DNA of 64,000 nt from Salinigranum salinum (GTDB lineage: Archaea; Halobacteriota; Halobacteria; Halobacteriales; Haloferacaceae), in NCBI RefSeq assembly GCF_009176545.1, contig NZ_VTOJ01000002.1, positions 558,001 through 622,000 of the forward strand, read 5' to 3'. Positions 25,959 to 33,051 of the stretch are shown in pieces (within the stretch, counting starts at the first letter, position 1; each line of letters begins with the position of its first letter). The notes below the pieces were generated by a model. That model was given only the letters and a program-made list of their open reading frames with translations, was not told where the DNA came from and ran no database searches. The position numbers were made by a program, and so were the translations under genes.

Positions 25959-26333
25959 ATGTTCGAAGTACCTGACGACAGACGGTATCTGGAATCGCAC
26001 GAGTGGATCACGACCGACGCGCCCACGCGGGTCGGCATCACCGACTTCGCACAGGACGAACTCGGCGACGTGGTGTTCGTCGAACTCCCGCAGGAAGGCG
26101 ACACCGTGAGCGCGGGCGACTCGTTCGGCGTCGTCGAGTCGATCAAGGCCGTCTCCGACCTGTACGCACCGGTCTCCGGCGAGGTCGTCGCGGTCAACGA
26201 GGAACTGTTCGATCGACCCGAACTGGTCAACGAGGACCCGTTCGGCGACGGCTGGATGCTCGAACTCGACGCCGACGACGCGTCGTTCGACGACCTGCTC
26301 TCCGCCGAGGAGTACCGCGAGCAGATCGAATGA
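25959..26333 (+). CDS. gcvH: Glycine cleavage system H protein
   Basis: 124 residues. It carries the lipoyl arm that moves between the P, T and L proteins. The lipoylation site is Lys63 in [15 protein letters not shown], within the family motif. [30 protein letters not shown] is the conserved hammerhead fold, and the C-terminus ([12 protein letters not shown]) matches the usual ending. Its stop overlaps the gcvPA start as ATGA, indicating coupled translation. Confidence 0.96.
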   Translation: MFEVPDDRRYLESHEWITTDAPTRVGITDFAQDELGDVVFVELPQEGDTVSAGDSFGVVESIKAVSDLYAPVSGEVVAVNEELFDRPELVNEDPFGDGWMLELDADDASFDDLLSAEEYREQIE

Positions 26334-27649
26334 CTGGGAGTCCGTACGCCCCGCATACGGCTTCCGAAACCGAAGCCATGCTCGACGTCGTCGGGGTCGA
26401 CTCGGAGGCAGAGCTGTTCGATATCCCCGATGAGGTAGCGTTCGAGGGATCGTTCGGCATCGATTCGAAGTCCGAAGCGAGCGTCAGGAGAGAGATCGAG
26501 GCGAGGCTCGGACGGAACGACGACCTCGTGGAGTTTCTGGGACGGGGCCACTACGACCACTACGTGCCCTCGCTCGTGTCGGACCTCTCGCGGCGGTCGG
26601 AGTTCCTGACCTCGTACACGCAGTACCAGCCAGAGATCACCCAGGGGTTCCTGCAGGCGCTGTTCGAGTACCAGTCGATCCTGGCCGAACTCACGGGGCT
26701 CCCCGTGGCGAACTGCTCGATGTACGACGCCGCCACCGCGCTCGGCGAGGCCGCACGGCTCGCCGGACGGGTGCGCCAGGCCAGCGGGTCGACCGTGCTC
26801 GTCCCCGACCACCTCCACAGGGGGAAGGCCGGTGTCCTCGACAACTACGTCGACGGCGCGGAGCTGTCGATCGAACGGTATCCGATGGACGACGGCGCGG
26901 TCGACGTGGACGCGCTCGCGGACCGCGTCGACGAAGACACCGTAATGGTGTACGCCGAGTCGCCGACCGTCCACGGCGTGATCGAACCGTCGCTCTCGAC
27001 CGTGGGCGAACTCGCGACCGACGAGGATGCGTTGTTCTGTCTCGGCACCGACCTCGTCGCGATGGCGCTGCTAGAGGAGCCGGCGTCGGTCGGCGCGGAC
27101 GTCGTCGTCGGCACCGCCGACTCGCTCGGGCTCCCGACGAGTTACGGGATGGGGCTGGGGCTGTTCGCCACCCGCGAGGGGTTCCTGCGGCAGGTACCGG
27201 GTCGGCTCGTCGGGGCCAGCGAGGACGCCGCCGGGAACCGCGCGTTCACGCTCACGCTCCAGACGCGCGAACAGCACATCCGCAAGGAACGTGCCACGTC
27301 GAACATCTGCACGAACCAGGCGTGGGTCGCGCTCCGGACGGCGATGCACGTCGCCTCACTCGGTGCCGGCGGCCTGGTCGACCTCGCCGAAGACTGTGTG
27401 ACTGACGCCCGCGACCTCGCGATCCGGCTCGACGAGGTGTCGGGACTGCAGGCACCCGTCCACGACCGCCACCACTTCCGGGAGTTCGTCGCTCACACCG
27501 ACCAGCCCGCCGAGGCCGTCGCCGCAGACCTCGAATCCGAGGGGTTCGCGGTCCACGTCGTCGGCGACCACCGGGTCCAGATCTGCGTCACGGAGACGAA
27601 TCGCGCGCACGCGGACGCCCTCGTCGCGGCGTTCGAGGAGGTGGCCTGA
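26330..27649 (+). CDS. gcvPA: Glycine dehydrogenase (decarboxylating) subunit 1
   Basis: 439 residues, the N-terminal half of the P protein in organisms with a split enzyme. GCS-P alpha hallmarks: [26 protein letters not shown] at the start, [35 protein letters not shown] and [15 protein letters not shown] is bound by the partner subunit, so the missing lysine is expected. The start overlaps gcvH and the stop overlaps gcvPB (TGATG). Confidence 0.95.
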   Translation: MTGSPYAPHTASETEAMLDVVGVDSEAELFDIPDEVAFEGSFGIDSKSEASVRREIEARLGRNDDLVEFLGRGHYDHYVPSLVSDLSRRSEFLTSYTQYQPEITQGFLQALFEYQSILAELTGLPVANCSMYDAATALGEAARLAGRVRQASGSTVLVPDHLHRGKAGVLDNYVDGAELSIERYPMDDGAVDVDALADRVDEDTVMVYAESPTVHGVIEPSLSTVGELATDEDALFCLGTDLVAMALLEEPASVGADVVVGTADSLGLPTSYGMGLGLFATREGFLRQVPGRLVGASEDAAGNRAFTLTLQTREQHIRKERATSNICTNQAWVALRTAMHVASLGAGGLVDLAEDCVTDARDLAIRLDEVSGLQAPVHDRHHFREFVAHTDQPAEAVAADLESEGFAVHVVGDHRVQICVTETNRAHADALVAAFEEVA

Positions 27650-29085
27650 TGCGGTACGACCAGGCGCGCTACAGCCGCGACGGGACGTACGAACCGCTCC
27701 TCTCGGAGAAGGACGAGACCGAGGTCGCGGTCGACTCCGCGCTCCCGGACGAGCTCACCCGCGACTCCGTGTCGCTCCCCTCGCTCTCGGAGCCGGAACT
27801 CGCCCGTCACTACACGCGGCTGTCGCAGATGAACTACGGCGTCGAGACCGGTCCCTACCCGCTGGGGTCGTGTACGATGAAGTACAACCCCTCGTTCACC
27901 GAGGACGTCGCGTCGCTCCCGAGCGGAGCGGTCCACCCCGACCGCTCGCCCGAGTCGGTCCAGGGGTCGCTCGCGATCATGCACGGCCTCCAGGAGTACC
28001 TGGCGGAGATCGGCGGGATGGACGCCGTGACGCTCCAGCCACCCGCCGGTGCGGCGGGCGAGTTCACGGGCATCCTGATCGCGAAGGCGTACCACGAGGC
28101 GAACGGCCACGACCGCTCGGAGGTGATCATCCCCGCCTCGGCGCACGGGACCAACTTCGCGTCGGCCGCGATGGCGGGGTACGAGGTGGTCGAACTCCCC
28201 TCGGGGGAGGACGGCCGCGTCGACCTCGACGCGCTCGAGGCGGCGGTCGGCGACGAGACGGCGGCGCTCATGCTGACGAACCCCAACACGGTGGGGCTGT
28301 TCGAGCGCGACATCGTCGAGATCTCGGAGATGGTTCACGACGCCGGCGGACTGCTCTACTACGACGGGGCGAACCTCAACGCGCTGCTCGGGCGGGCCCG
28401 CCCCGGCGATATGGGCTTCGACATCATGCACTACAACGTCCACAAGACGTTCGCGACCCCGCACGGCGGCGGCGGTCCCGGAGCCGGCCCGGTCGGCGTC
28501 GTCTCCGACCTCGCCGACTTCCTCCCGGATCCCCACGTCCGGGCGTCGAACGGCGGCTACGAACTGTACGAGCCAGCCCACTCGATCGGGAAAGTCCACG
28601 GCTACGCGGGCAACTGGCTCGTCCTCCTCAAGACGTACGCGTACATCTCACGGCTCGGCGACGCGGGGCTCCGAGACACGTCCGCGAAGGCCGTGTTGAA
28701 CGCCAACTACCTCGGCTCACGGATCGACTTCGACATCCCCTACGGCCCGTTCCACCACGAGTTCGCCGCGACCGCCGGTGGCCGCGACGCCGCCGAGGTC
28801 GCCAAACGGATGCTCGACTACGGCGTCCACCCGCCGACGACGAAGTGGCCCGAGTTCGTCCCCGAGGCGATGCTCACCGAACCGACGGAGGTGGAGAACA
28901 GGGCGTCGCTGGACGATCTCGCGGCGGCGTTCAACCGCGTGTACGCCGAGGACGACGAGACGCTCGCCGACGCGCCGACGCGGACGGCCGCCCGACGGAT
29001 TGACCAGGTGGGTGCCGCCCGGGACCCACAGCTGTCGTGGCACGCGCTCGGCGACGAAGACAGCGCTGCCGCGGGCGAGGACTGA
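27649..29085 (+). CDS. gcvPB: Glycine dehydrogenase (decarboxylating) subunit 2, PLP-binding
   Basis: 478 residues. This subunit carries pyridoxal phosphate and decarboxylates glycine, passing the aminomethyl group to lipoyl-GcvH. The PLP lysine is Lys266 in HYNVHKTFATPHGGG, preceded by YYDGANLNALLG. The early LYPLGSCTMKYNP motif is also typical (here PYPLGSCTMKYNP). The C-terminal 35 residues are a polar extension. It completes the gcvT-H-PA-PB operon; the lipoamide dehydrogenase is not encoded here. Confidence 0.95.
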   Translation: MRYDQARYSRDGTYEPLLSEKDETEVAVDSALPDELTRDSVSLPSLSEPELARHYTRLSQMNYGVETGPYPLGSCTMKYNPSFTEDVASLPSGAVHPDRSPESVQGSLAIMHGLQEYLAEIGGMDAVTLQPPAGAAGEFTGILIAKAYHEANGHDRSEVIIPASAHGTNFASAAMAGYEVVELPSGEDGRVDLDALEAAVGDETAALMLTNPNTVGLFERDIVEISEMVHDAGGLLYYDGANLNALLGRARPGDMGFDIMHYNVHKTFATPHGGGGPGAGPVGVVSDLADFLPDPHVRASNGGYELYEPAHSIGKVHGYAGNWLVLLKTYAYISRLGDAGLRDTSAKAVLNANYLGSRIDFDIPYGPFHHEFAATAGGRDAAEVAKRMLDYGVHPPTTKWPEFVPEAMLTEPTEVENRASLDDLAAAFNRVYAEDDETLADAPTRTAARRIDQVGAARDPQLSWHALGDEDSAAAGED

Positions 29086-29125
29086 GCAGGAACCGATCCG
29101 GGGTCGCCCGTCGGCGCGGCGACCC

Positions 29126-29758
29126 TCACTCGGTCGCCGAGCGTCGTCCGTCGCCGTCGAGTTCGAGCCGCGCGGAGACGTGAGCGTCGAGTTCCGCCCG
29201 GATGTTGGCTTGCCACCCGTCGTCGGAGGTCGCACCCCCGACGAGCGTGCCGAGCGTCGTCGCCAGGAGGAACTCCGCGATCCGGACGGGGTCACCCTCG
29301 CGGAAGTCGCCCGACTCCATGCCGGCCCGGAGGACGTCGGCGAGTCGGTCACGGAGCGCGTGGTCGGTCTCCGTGAACTTCGCGCGGAACGTGGGGTCGT
29401 GCGCTGCCGCCGCGCGGAGTTCGACGTAGACGCGGTCGAACTCACACCGCTCCTCCGGGGCGGCGACCGGGAGCAACCGGTCGAAGAACTCGTCGAGACG
29501 GCGGGGGGGTGCCGCGTCGTCCGTCGCCTCCATCTCGGCCTCGAACTGGTCGATGAGAAAGCCCACGAAGTCGACGAGGAGCGCGTCCTTGCCGTCGTAG
29601 TGGTGATAGAGGAGGGATTTACTCTTGTCGAACTCGTCGGCGATGCGCTGGATCGTCAGATCGGCGTAACCGTGCTTCGTCAGGGCCGCGTACGTCGCTC
29701 GCATGATGTCGGTCCGCGTCCCCTGCGGCGCATCGGCGAACATCTCGGTGTGCCCCAT
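29126..29758 (-). CDS. TetR-family transcriptional regulator
   Basis: 210 residues. The N-terminal HTH reads IMRATYAALTKHGYADLTIQRIADEFDKSKSLLYHHYDGKDALLVDF, a standard TetR DNA-binding domain. The C-terminal domain (about 70-200) is helical and would bind a small ligand. ATG 29758 immediately follows an 18-base near-perfect palindrome (29760-29777) and a TATA-like GCTTTTAC. This arrangement predicts strong autorepression. Convergent with gcvPB (40 bases between stops), so regulation of the gcv operon is not implied by position. Confidence 0.9.
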   Translation of the reverse strand: MGHTEMFADAPQGTRTDIMRATYAALTKHGYADLTIQRIADEFDKSKSLLYHHYDGKDALLVDFVGFLIDQFEAEMEATDDAAPPRRLDEFFDRLLPVAAPEERCEFDRVYVELRAAAAHDPTFRAKFTETDHALRDRLADVLRAGMESGDFREGDPVRIAEFLLATTLGTLVGGATSDDGWQANIRAELDAHVSARLELDGDGRRSATE

Positions 29759-29759
29759 T

Positions 29760-29777
29760 TGAATGAATATTCAGTCA
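29760..29777 (-). promoter_or_regulatory. Palindromic operator at the TetR gene start
   Basis: TGAATGAATATTCAGTCA is an 18-base inverted repeat with one mismatched pair; its core TGAATATTCA (29764-29773) is perfect. It begins two bases upstream of the TetR ATG and lies between the start codon and a TATA-like GCTTTTAC (29781-29788, reverse strand). Bound repressor would cover the transcription start. The form resembles classical TetR-family operators. Confidence 0.75.
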
Positions 29778-29832
29778 GACGTAAAAGCGGCTTCGGTCGG
29801 CGTTCCGTCCTGACAGTCTCTCTCCCGTCGGC

Positions 29833-30000
29833 TCAGGCTTCGACCGACGTGTCGATGTCGCCGATGCGAACGAAGGCGTAGTCGCACTCCCCGCAACGCC
29901 ACTTGATCTTCTCGCCGAGGTGCAGTTTCGTGCTCGCCGTCCGCCAGAACGTTCGATCCTCGCTACACGTGGGGCAGTGGTGTTCCATCTCGAGACTCAT
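29833..30000 (-). CDS. Small zinc-ribbon protein
   Basis: 55 residues read directly from the reverse strand, from ATG 30000 to a TGA at 29833-29835. It starts MSLEMEHHCPTCSEDRTF and contains two CxxC knuckles, CPTC and CGEC, separated by 27 residues, with IKWRCGECDYAFVRIGD around the second. This is a zinc beta-ribbon like those of small haloarchaeal proteins of the DUF7838 type as I remember it. Function unknown. It lies upstream of and on the same strand as the TetR gene. Confidence 0.75.
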   Translation of the reverse strand: MSLEMEHHCPTCSEDRTFWRTASTKLHLGEKIKWRCGECDYAFVRIGDIDTSVEA

Positions 30001-30213
30001 ACACGAGGATGGGAGAGGACGGTGTTGAAGATGTTGGTTCGCCGGATCCCGCCACGGAACCGGAGGCCGCGTGGAGACGTCTCTCGAAGCGGACGAGCCG
30101 TCTCCGCCGTATCCCTCCGGCTCGCCGTCACACCCGGACAGACAGAGCTGTCGCGTGCGGCGCCAGGCCGGAGCGCCGAGTCGAGTGTGGCAGAAGCCAA
30201 GCTCGACGGTATC

Positions 30214-30257
30214 AGGAGTCGGGGTCGGTGATGTCAGAAGTCGAGGTCGGCGATGTC
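30214..30257. repeat. 22-base imperfect tandem duplication
   Basis: AGGAGTCGGGGTCGGTGATGTC and the next 22 bases agree at 19 of 22 positions. The pair lies in the non-coding region before the glutaredoxin gene. The effect, if any, is unclear; it looks like a recent local duplication. Confidence 0.6.
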
Positions 30258-30298
30258 GGTGGCCAACTTACTTCCTCGGGGCGCGCGTAGGGCAGGTG

Positions 30299-30538
30299 AT
30301 GTCTCTCACTCTGTACGCGCTCGACGGCTGTCCGTACTGCGAGAAGGTCCACGACGCGCTCGACGCGGCGGGAATCGACTACGAGACCGAGTGGGTCGAA
30401 GCCATGCACTCCGAGCGGAACGAGGTCAAACGCGTCAGCGGCCAGCGGGGAGTCCCCGTCCTCGTCGACGACGACCACGGAGTGACGATGGCCGAGAGCG
30501 AGAAGATCCTCCAGTACGTCGAGCGAACCCTCGCCTGA
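30299..30538 (+). CDS. Glutaredoxin-like protein
   Basis: 79 residues from ATG 30299. The active site is Cys11-Pro-Tyr-Cys14 in ALDGCPYCEKVHDAL, the dithiol glutaredoxin motif. RGVPVLVDDDHGVTMAESEKILQYVERTLA supplies the cis-proline (Val-Pro) and the conserved C-terminal helix. It reduces disulfides or mixed disulfides; in haloarchaea the thiol partner is probably gamma-glutamylcysteine rather than glutathione (family knowledge). The last 26 bases of its region are duplicated downstream (see repeat 30516-30593). Confidence 0.9.
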   Translation: MSLTLYALDGCPYCEKVHDALDAAGIDYETEWVEAMHSERNEVKRVSGQRGVPVLVDDDHGVTMAESEKILQYVERTLA

Positions 30539-30593
30539 AGAACGTCGAGCGAACCCTCGCCTGAAGAACGTCGAGCGAACCCTCGCCCGGAGA
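30516..30593 (+). repeat. Triplicated 26-base segment spanning the glutaredoxin stop codon
   Basis: Three head-to-tail copies of a 26-base unit begin at 30516, 30542 and 30568. The unit starts ACGTCGAGCGAACCCTCGCC and includes the last codons and stop of the glutaredoxin gene. Copies one and two are identical; the third changes two bases near its end. The period is not a multiple of three, so downstream copies would be out of frame if the stop were read through. Confidence 0.9.
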
Positions 30594-30601
30594 CGCGAGG
30601 G
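30580..30601 (+). terminator. Perfect 7-bp hairpin after the glutaredoxin repeat
   Basis: CCCTCGC at 30580-30586 pairs perfectly with GCGAGGG at 30595-30601 around an 8-base loop. The left arm comes from the third repeat copy. No T-tract follows directly, so it may stabilise the mRNA end or mark a processing site rather than act as a classic terminator. Confidence 0.45.
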
Positions 30602-30794
30602 CGCTGTTCCACACGGCTCGGCTTCTTCGCCACGGCTCGGCTCGGTTCGTCGGACGCACGCGATCTCAAGAACACACGCGGCCTCCGAAGACGACGGTCC
30701 GTCGAAACGGGCCGGGACGACCCCCCGACCAGCGAGGCCGCGACGCGTGTAGCGGCCCACTGCGGAGGCAACGGCAGCAGTCGAGGATGCCCGC

Positions 30795-31673
30795 TCAGGC
30801 CGACGCCGGAGCCGAACGCGACGCCCAGTGTGCGTCGAGGTATTCGGGGAACGTGACGTAGTCGATGCCCGTCCGCTCGGAGAGTGCGTCGACGTCGATG
30901 TCGTAGCCGCCCTCGTTGAACCACCGGTACATGTCGGCCATCTCGTCACCACCCTCCGCCCGGTACGCCTCGACGTCGAGGTGAACCGCGCGGACGTCGC
31001 GGTCGAGTGCCGCCGAGAACGCGGCCGCGAACCCCTCGAGCGTCAGTTCGTCGCCCGCGATCTCGACCGTCTCGCCGCGCCACGACGCGGGGTCGGCGAA
31101 CGCCGTCGCGACGGTCCGACCGATATCGCCGACGTCGACGACGCCGAGCGAGACGTCCTCGGCGAGGGGCACCGCGAGTTCCCCGTCGCGGATGGACGCC
31201 GCCAGCCAGGTGAAGTTCTGCATGAAGTAGACGGGACGGACGATCGTCCAGTCGAGTCCGGAGTCGACGAGAGATTCCTCGACACGGGCCTTCGACGCGA
31301 AGTGTTCGAGCGGGGCCGTGTCCGCGCTGGCGACCGACGAGTACACCACGTAGTCGACGCCGGCGTCGACGCAGGCGTCGATCATCCGGCGGCCGTGATC
31401 GGCCTCGGCCTCGGGACCGTCCTCGAAGAACGTCGTCACGAGGAAGACGTACTCCATCTCCTCGACTGCCGCGTCGAGCGACGCCCGGTCGTTCAGGTCG
31501 GCCTCGACGACGTGGACGCCGCGCGCAGCGAGTGCCGCCGCCGCGTCGCTCTCGGCGCTGCGGGTCATGCCGGAGACGTCGTACTCGCCGTACTCGCCCG
31601 AGAGGAGCGCGTCGACGACTGCACCGCCCTGCTGGCCCGTCGCACCGCTGACGAGCACACGCTTCGTTGCCAT
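30795..31673 (-). CDS. NmrA-like NAD(P)-binding protein
   Basis: 292 residues from MATKRVLVSGATGQQGGAVVDALL, where GATGQQGG is the NmrA-type dinucleotide motif (GATGxxG). The following pattern is typical of NmrA/HSCARG and quinone-reductase-like proteins: VHVVEADLNDRASLDAAV, FLVTTFFEDGPEAEADHGRRMIDAC, YVVYSSVASADT, and WTIVRPVYFMQNF. No YxxxK catalytic pair is evident, so it may be a redox sensor or an atypical reductase. Substrate unknown. The longer open frame to 31775 is not supported by conserved sequence. Confidence 0.85.
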   Translation of the reverse strand: MATKRVLVSGATGQQGGAVVDALLSGEYGEYDVSGMTRSAESDAAAALAARGVHVVEADLNDRASLDAAVEEMEYVFLVTTFFEDGPEAEADHGRRMIDACVDAGVDYVVYSSVASADTAPLEHFASKARVEESLVDSGLDWTIVRPVYFMQNFTWLAASIRDGELAVPLAEDVSLGVVDVGDIGRTVATAFADPASWRGETVEIAGDELTLEGFAAAFSAALDRDVRAVHLDVEAYRAEGGDEMADMYRWFNEGGYDIDVDALSERTGIDYVTFPEYLDAHWASRSAPASA

Positions 31674-31807
31674 GGTGAGAGAGATCGCGTCGAGCGGAGA
31701 AAAAGAGACGCTGAGCCGTGACAGCACGGACGTGTCGTCGACTGAGAGTATCTTAGAGCTGATACCGACCCACAACGCTCATATCTGTCGCCTGCGTAAG
31801 GGCAGAT

Positions 31808-32065
31808 ATGAACAAACACTTCGAAGACGCGTGGTACTACCTGGGACGGGCGTTCGACCACCTCCGGATCGGGCTCGAAGAGGAGCTGGCACCGCTGGAG
31901 GCCGCGATGCGCGAACGGTTCGGCTGGGAGGACGAAGACGACGAACAGACGCGCCTCGACCGCTTCCGCTCGGAGATCCGCAAGGTCGAAGACCGAGAGC
32001 CCGTCCGAACGGCCCGTGAGCGGATCGAGGGCTACCGCAAGCGCGAGCAGCAGGCGGCCGAGTAA
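31808..32065 (+). CDS. Small helical haloarchaeal protein (DUF7553-like)
   Basis: 85 residues, highly charged and predicted mostly helical: MNKHFEDAWYYLGRAFDHLRIGLEEELAPLE at the start, then a long amphipathic helix ending in EGYRKREQQAAE. It resembles haloarchaeal small proteins of the DUF7553 type as I remember them. A CATATCTG box at about 31779-31786 lies some 25 bases before the ATG, giving a leaderless transcript. It ends 41 bases upstream of tRNA-Val. Confidence 0.6.
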   Translation: MNKHFEDAWYYLGRAFDHLRIGLEEELAPLEAAMRERFGWEDEDDEQTRLDRFRSEIRKVEDREPVRTARERIEGYRKREQQAAE

Positions 32066-32070
32066 GTAAC

Positions 32071-32077
32071 TCTTAAG
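32071..32077 (+). promoter_or_regulatory. TATA-like box of tRNA-Val
   Basis: TCTTAAG lies about 29-35 bases before the first base of the tRNA, the normal archaeal TATA distance for a transcript starting at or near the mature 5-prime end. Confidence 0.5.
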
Positions 32078-32105
32078 TCCCGGCCACGGGTACGAGTTGC
32101 TGCGC

Positions 32106-32180
32106 GGGTTGGTGGTCTAGCCCGGTTATGACGGCTCCTTCACACGGAGCAGGCCGGCGGTTCGAATCCGCCCCAACCCA
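32106..32180 (+). tRNA. tRNA-Val (anticodon CAC)
   Basis: 75 bases fold as a cloverleaf. The acceptor stem GGGTTGG pairs with CCAACCC. The D arm carries GTC/GAC, and the anticodon stem GCTCC/GGAGC holds loop TTCACAC with anticodon CAC (valine, GTG codons). The variable loop has five bases, and the T arm GGCGG-TTCGAAT-CCGCC precedes discriminator A. No intron and no encoded CCA. Decayed mobile-element genes lie immediately downstream, so its 3-prime end may have served as an integration site. Confidence 0.95.
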
Positions 32181-32189
32181 TCCACTTAT

Positions 32190-32201
32190 AACGGTTTTTA
32201 G
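32190..32201 (+). terminator. T-tract after tRNA-Val
   Basis: ACGGTTTTTAG follows the tRNA 3-prime end by about 10-20 bases. A short T-run is the usual archaeal termination signal. Confidence 0.5.
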
Positions 32202-32258
32202 CCTGTCAGCGGCGGCAAAATCCGTGGGTCTGTCAGCGCGCTTTTAGTGGTGATTCCA

Positions 32259-32417
32259 GTGACGCGGATCGTCAAACTTGACCCGCCCATTTGCGACTAT
32301 TGCGGCTGCGACATCGTCGAGGATGATTGCCTGTGGCACCGCTGCCGGCCGGTCGCCCAGAGCGCCGCGTTCGCCATCTGGACGTGCTCGGGGGCCTCCA
32401 GGGGATCGTCACCGTAG
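32259..32417 (+). CDS. Possible truncated zinc-finger ORF next to tRNA-Val
   Basis: Frame from GTG 32259 (or 32247) to a TAG at 32415. The first 29 residues look like a real small zinc protein: VTRIVKLDPPICDYCGCD, then a second Cys pair ending in CLWHRC. From about 32340 onward the sequence is the reverse complement of the Rep fragment and loses protein character, so this ORF is probably a remnant cut off by recombination. Below the usual length for confident calling. Confidence 0.3.
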   Translation: MTRIVKLDPPICDYCGCDIVEDDCLWHRCRPVAQSAAFAIWTCSGASRGSSP

Positions 32418-32719
32418 GTGCCCAAGTACGCCGCGAGGTAGATCGCCAGCTCGTCGAGCGCACCATCGTCGTCAAGGTCCTGATCTCGTCCAGCGTGCCG
32501 CACCGAGACCGTGCTGTCATCATCGACCGCGTGCGCCTCCGGCTTCGCGAGGTCACAGTTGCGGACGTGCGCCTCGATCACCGGCTCGAACGTCGAGCGA
32601 GTCACCAGCCCGTCGACGAACACCGCCAGGTGGACGTGCAGGTAGCCGCTCTTGTGCGGCTCCAGGATGGCGAGTCGCTCGTACCGTCGTCCGTCGAGCG
32701 CCCGGTCCGAGAACCCCAC
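32297..32719 (-). pseudogene. Fragment of a haloarchaeal plasmid/virus HUH replication protein
   Basis: 140 codons are open. The part from 32719 down to about 32340 reads GRRYERLAILEPHKSGYLHVHLAVF-like sequence. It contains the HUH motif (His-Val-His in GYLHVHL) and, further on, ELAIYLAAYLGTYGDDP, a tyrosine motif of Rep initiators. NAALWATGRQR is a typical near-C-terminal stretch of the Rep proteins of small haloarchaeal plasmids and pleolipoviruses (family knowledge). The N-terminal part is missing and the frame loses homology after ATGRQR. It therefore is a remnant, presumably of an element once integrated at tRNA-Val. Confidence 0.65.
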
Positions 32720-32734
32720 TGGCAGTCGCTACCG

Positions 32735-33005
32735 ACACCGCGTTCGAGAGCGTGTGGAAGACGACGGGCACGAGGACACGGCCCCCAGCCGTATTGTCGA
32801 GCCACGTGGCGATGACACTGATTCCGACAACGACTGTGGCGTAGAGGTGAAACCTCAGTTGCTGGTATCGGTAGAGGTTCTCGTTATTCGACCGACCGAC
32901 TCGCGCCTCGTCTCTCGCAGGGTCACGGTGAACGACTGAGGAGCTATCCAGAGGGGCATACTGAATACCGAGATTAAATTCCACACGGCGTCCGAGATCA
33001 CTCAC
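32735..33005 (-). pseudogene. C-terminal fragment of a CPBP-family membrane protease
   Basis: The first part of a 150-codon minus-strand frame (from about 32890 down to 32735) reads YATVVVGISVIATWLDNTAGGRVLVPVVFHTLSNAVSVATA-type sequence. It matches the last helices of CPBP proteases, with the His/Asn motif FHTLSN. The EExxxR and WH motifs are absent. At about 32725-32735 homology jumps to the Rep fragment in another frame, so the two remnants were joined by a deletion or recombination. It differs from the intact CPBP genes at 36-41 kb. Confidence 0.5.
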
Positions 33006-33051
33006 ACGTTTCGAGAAGGGAGAACCGCACCTTGTTACAGTGTGACCCTCA

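Noticed and set aside
29126-29758. TetR protein as regulator of the glycine cleavage operon
   Set aside because: It is convergent with gcvPB and its palindrome is not near gcvT; nothing in the sequence supports the link.
30516-30593. CRISPR array
   Set aside because: Three direct copies have no spacers between them and include a gene end, so this is a plain tandem duplication.
32106-33051. Intact provirus with attL/attR
   Set aside because: I found no second copy of the tRNA 3-prime end and no integrase gene in the window; only fragments remain.
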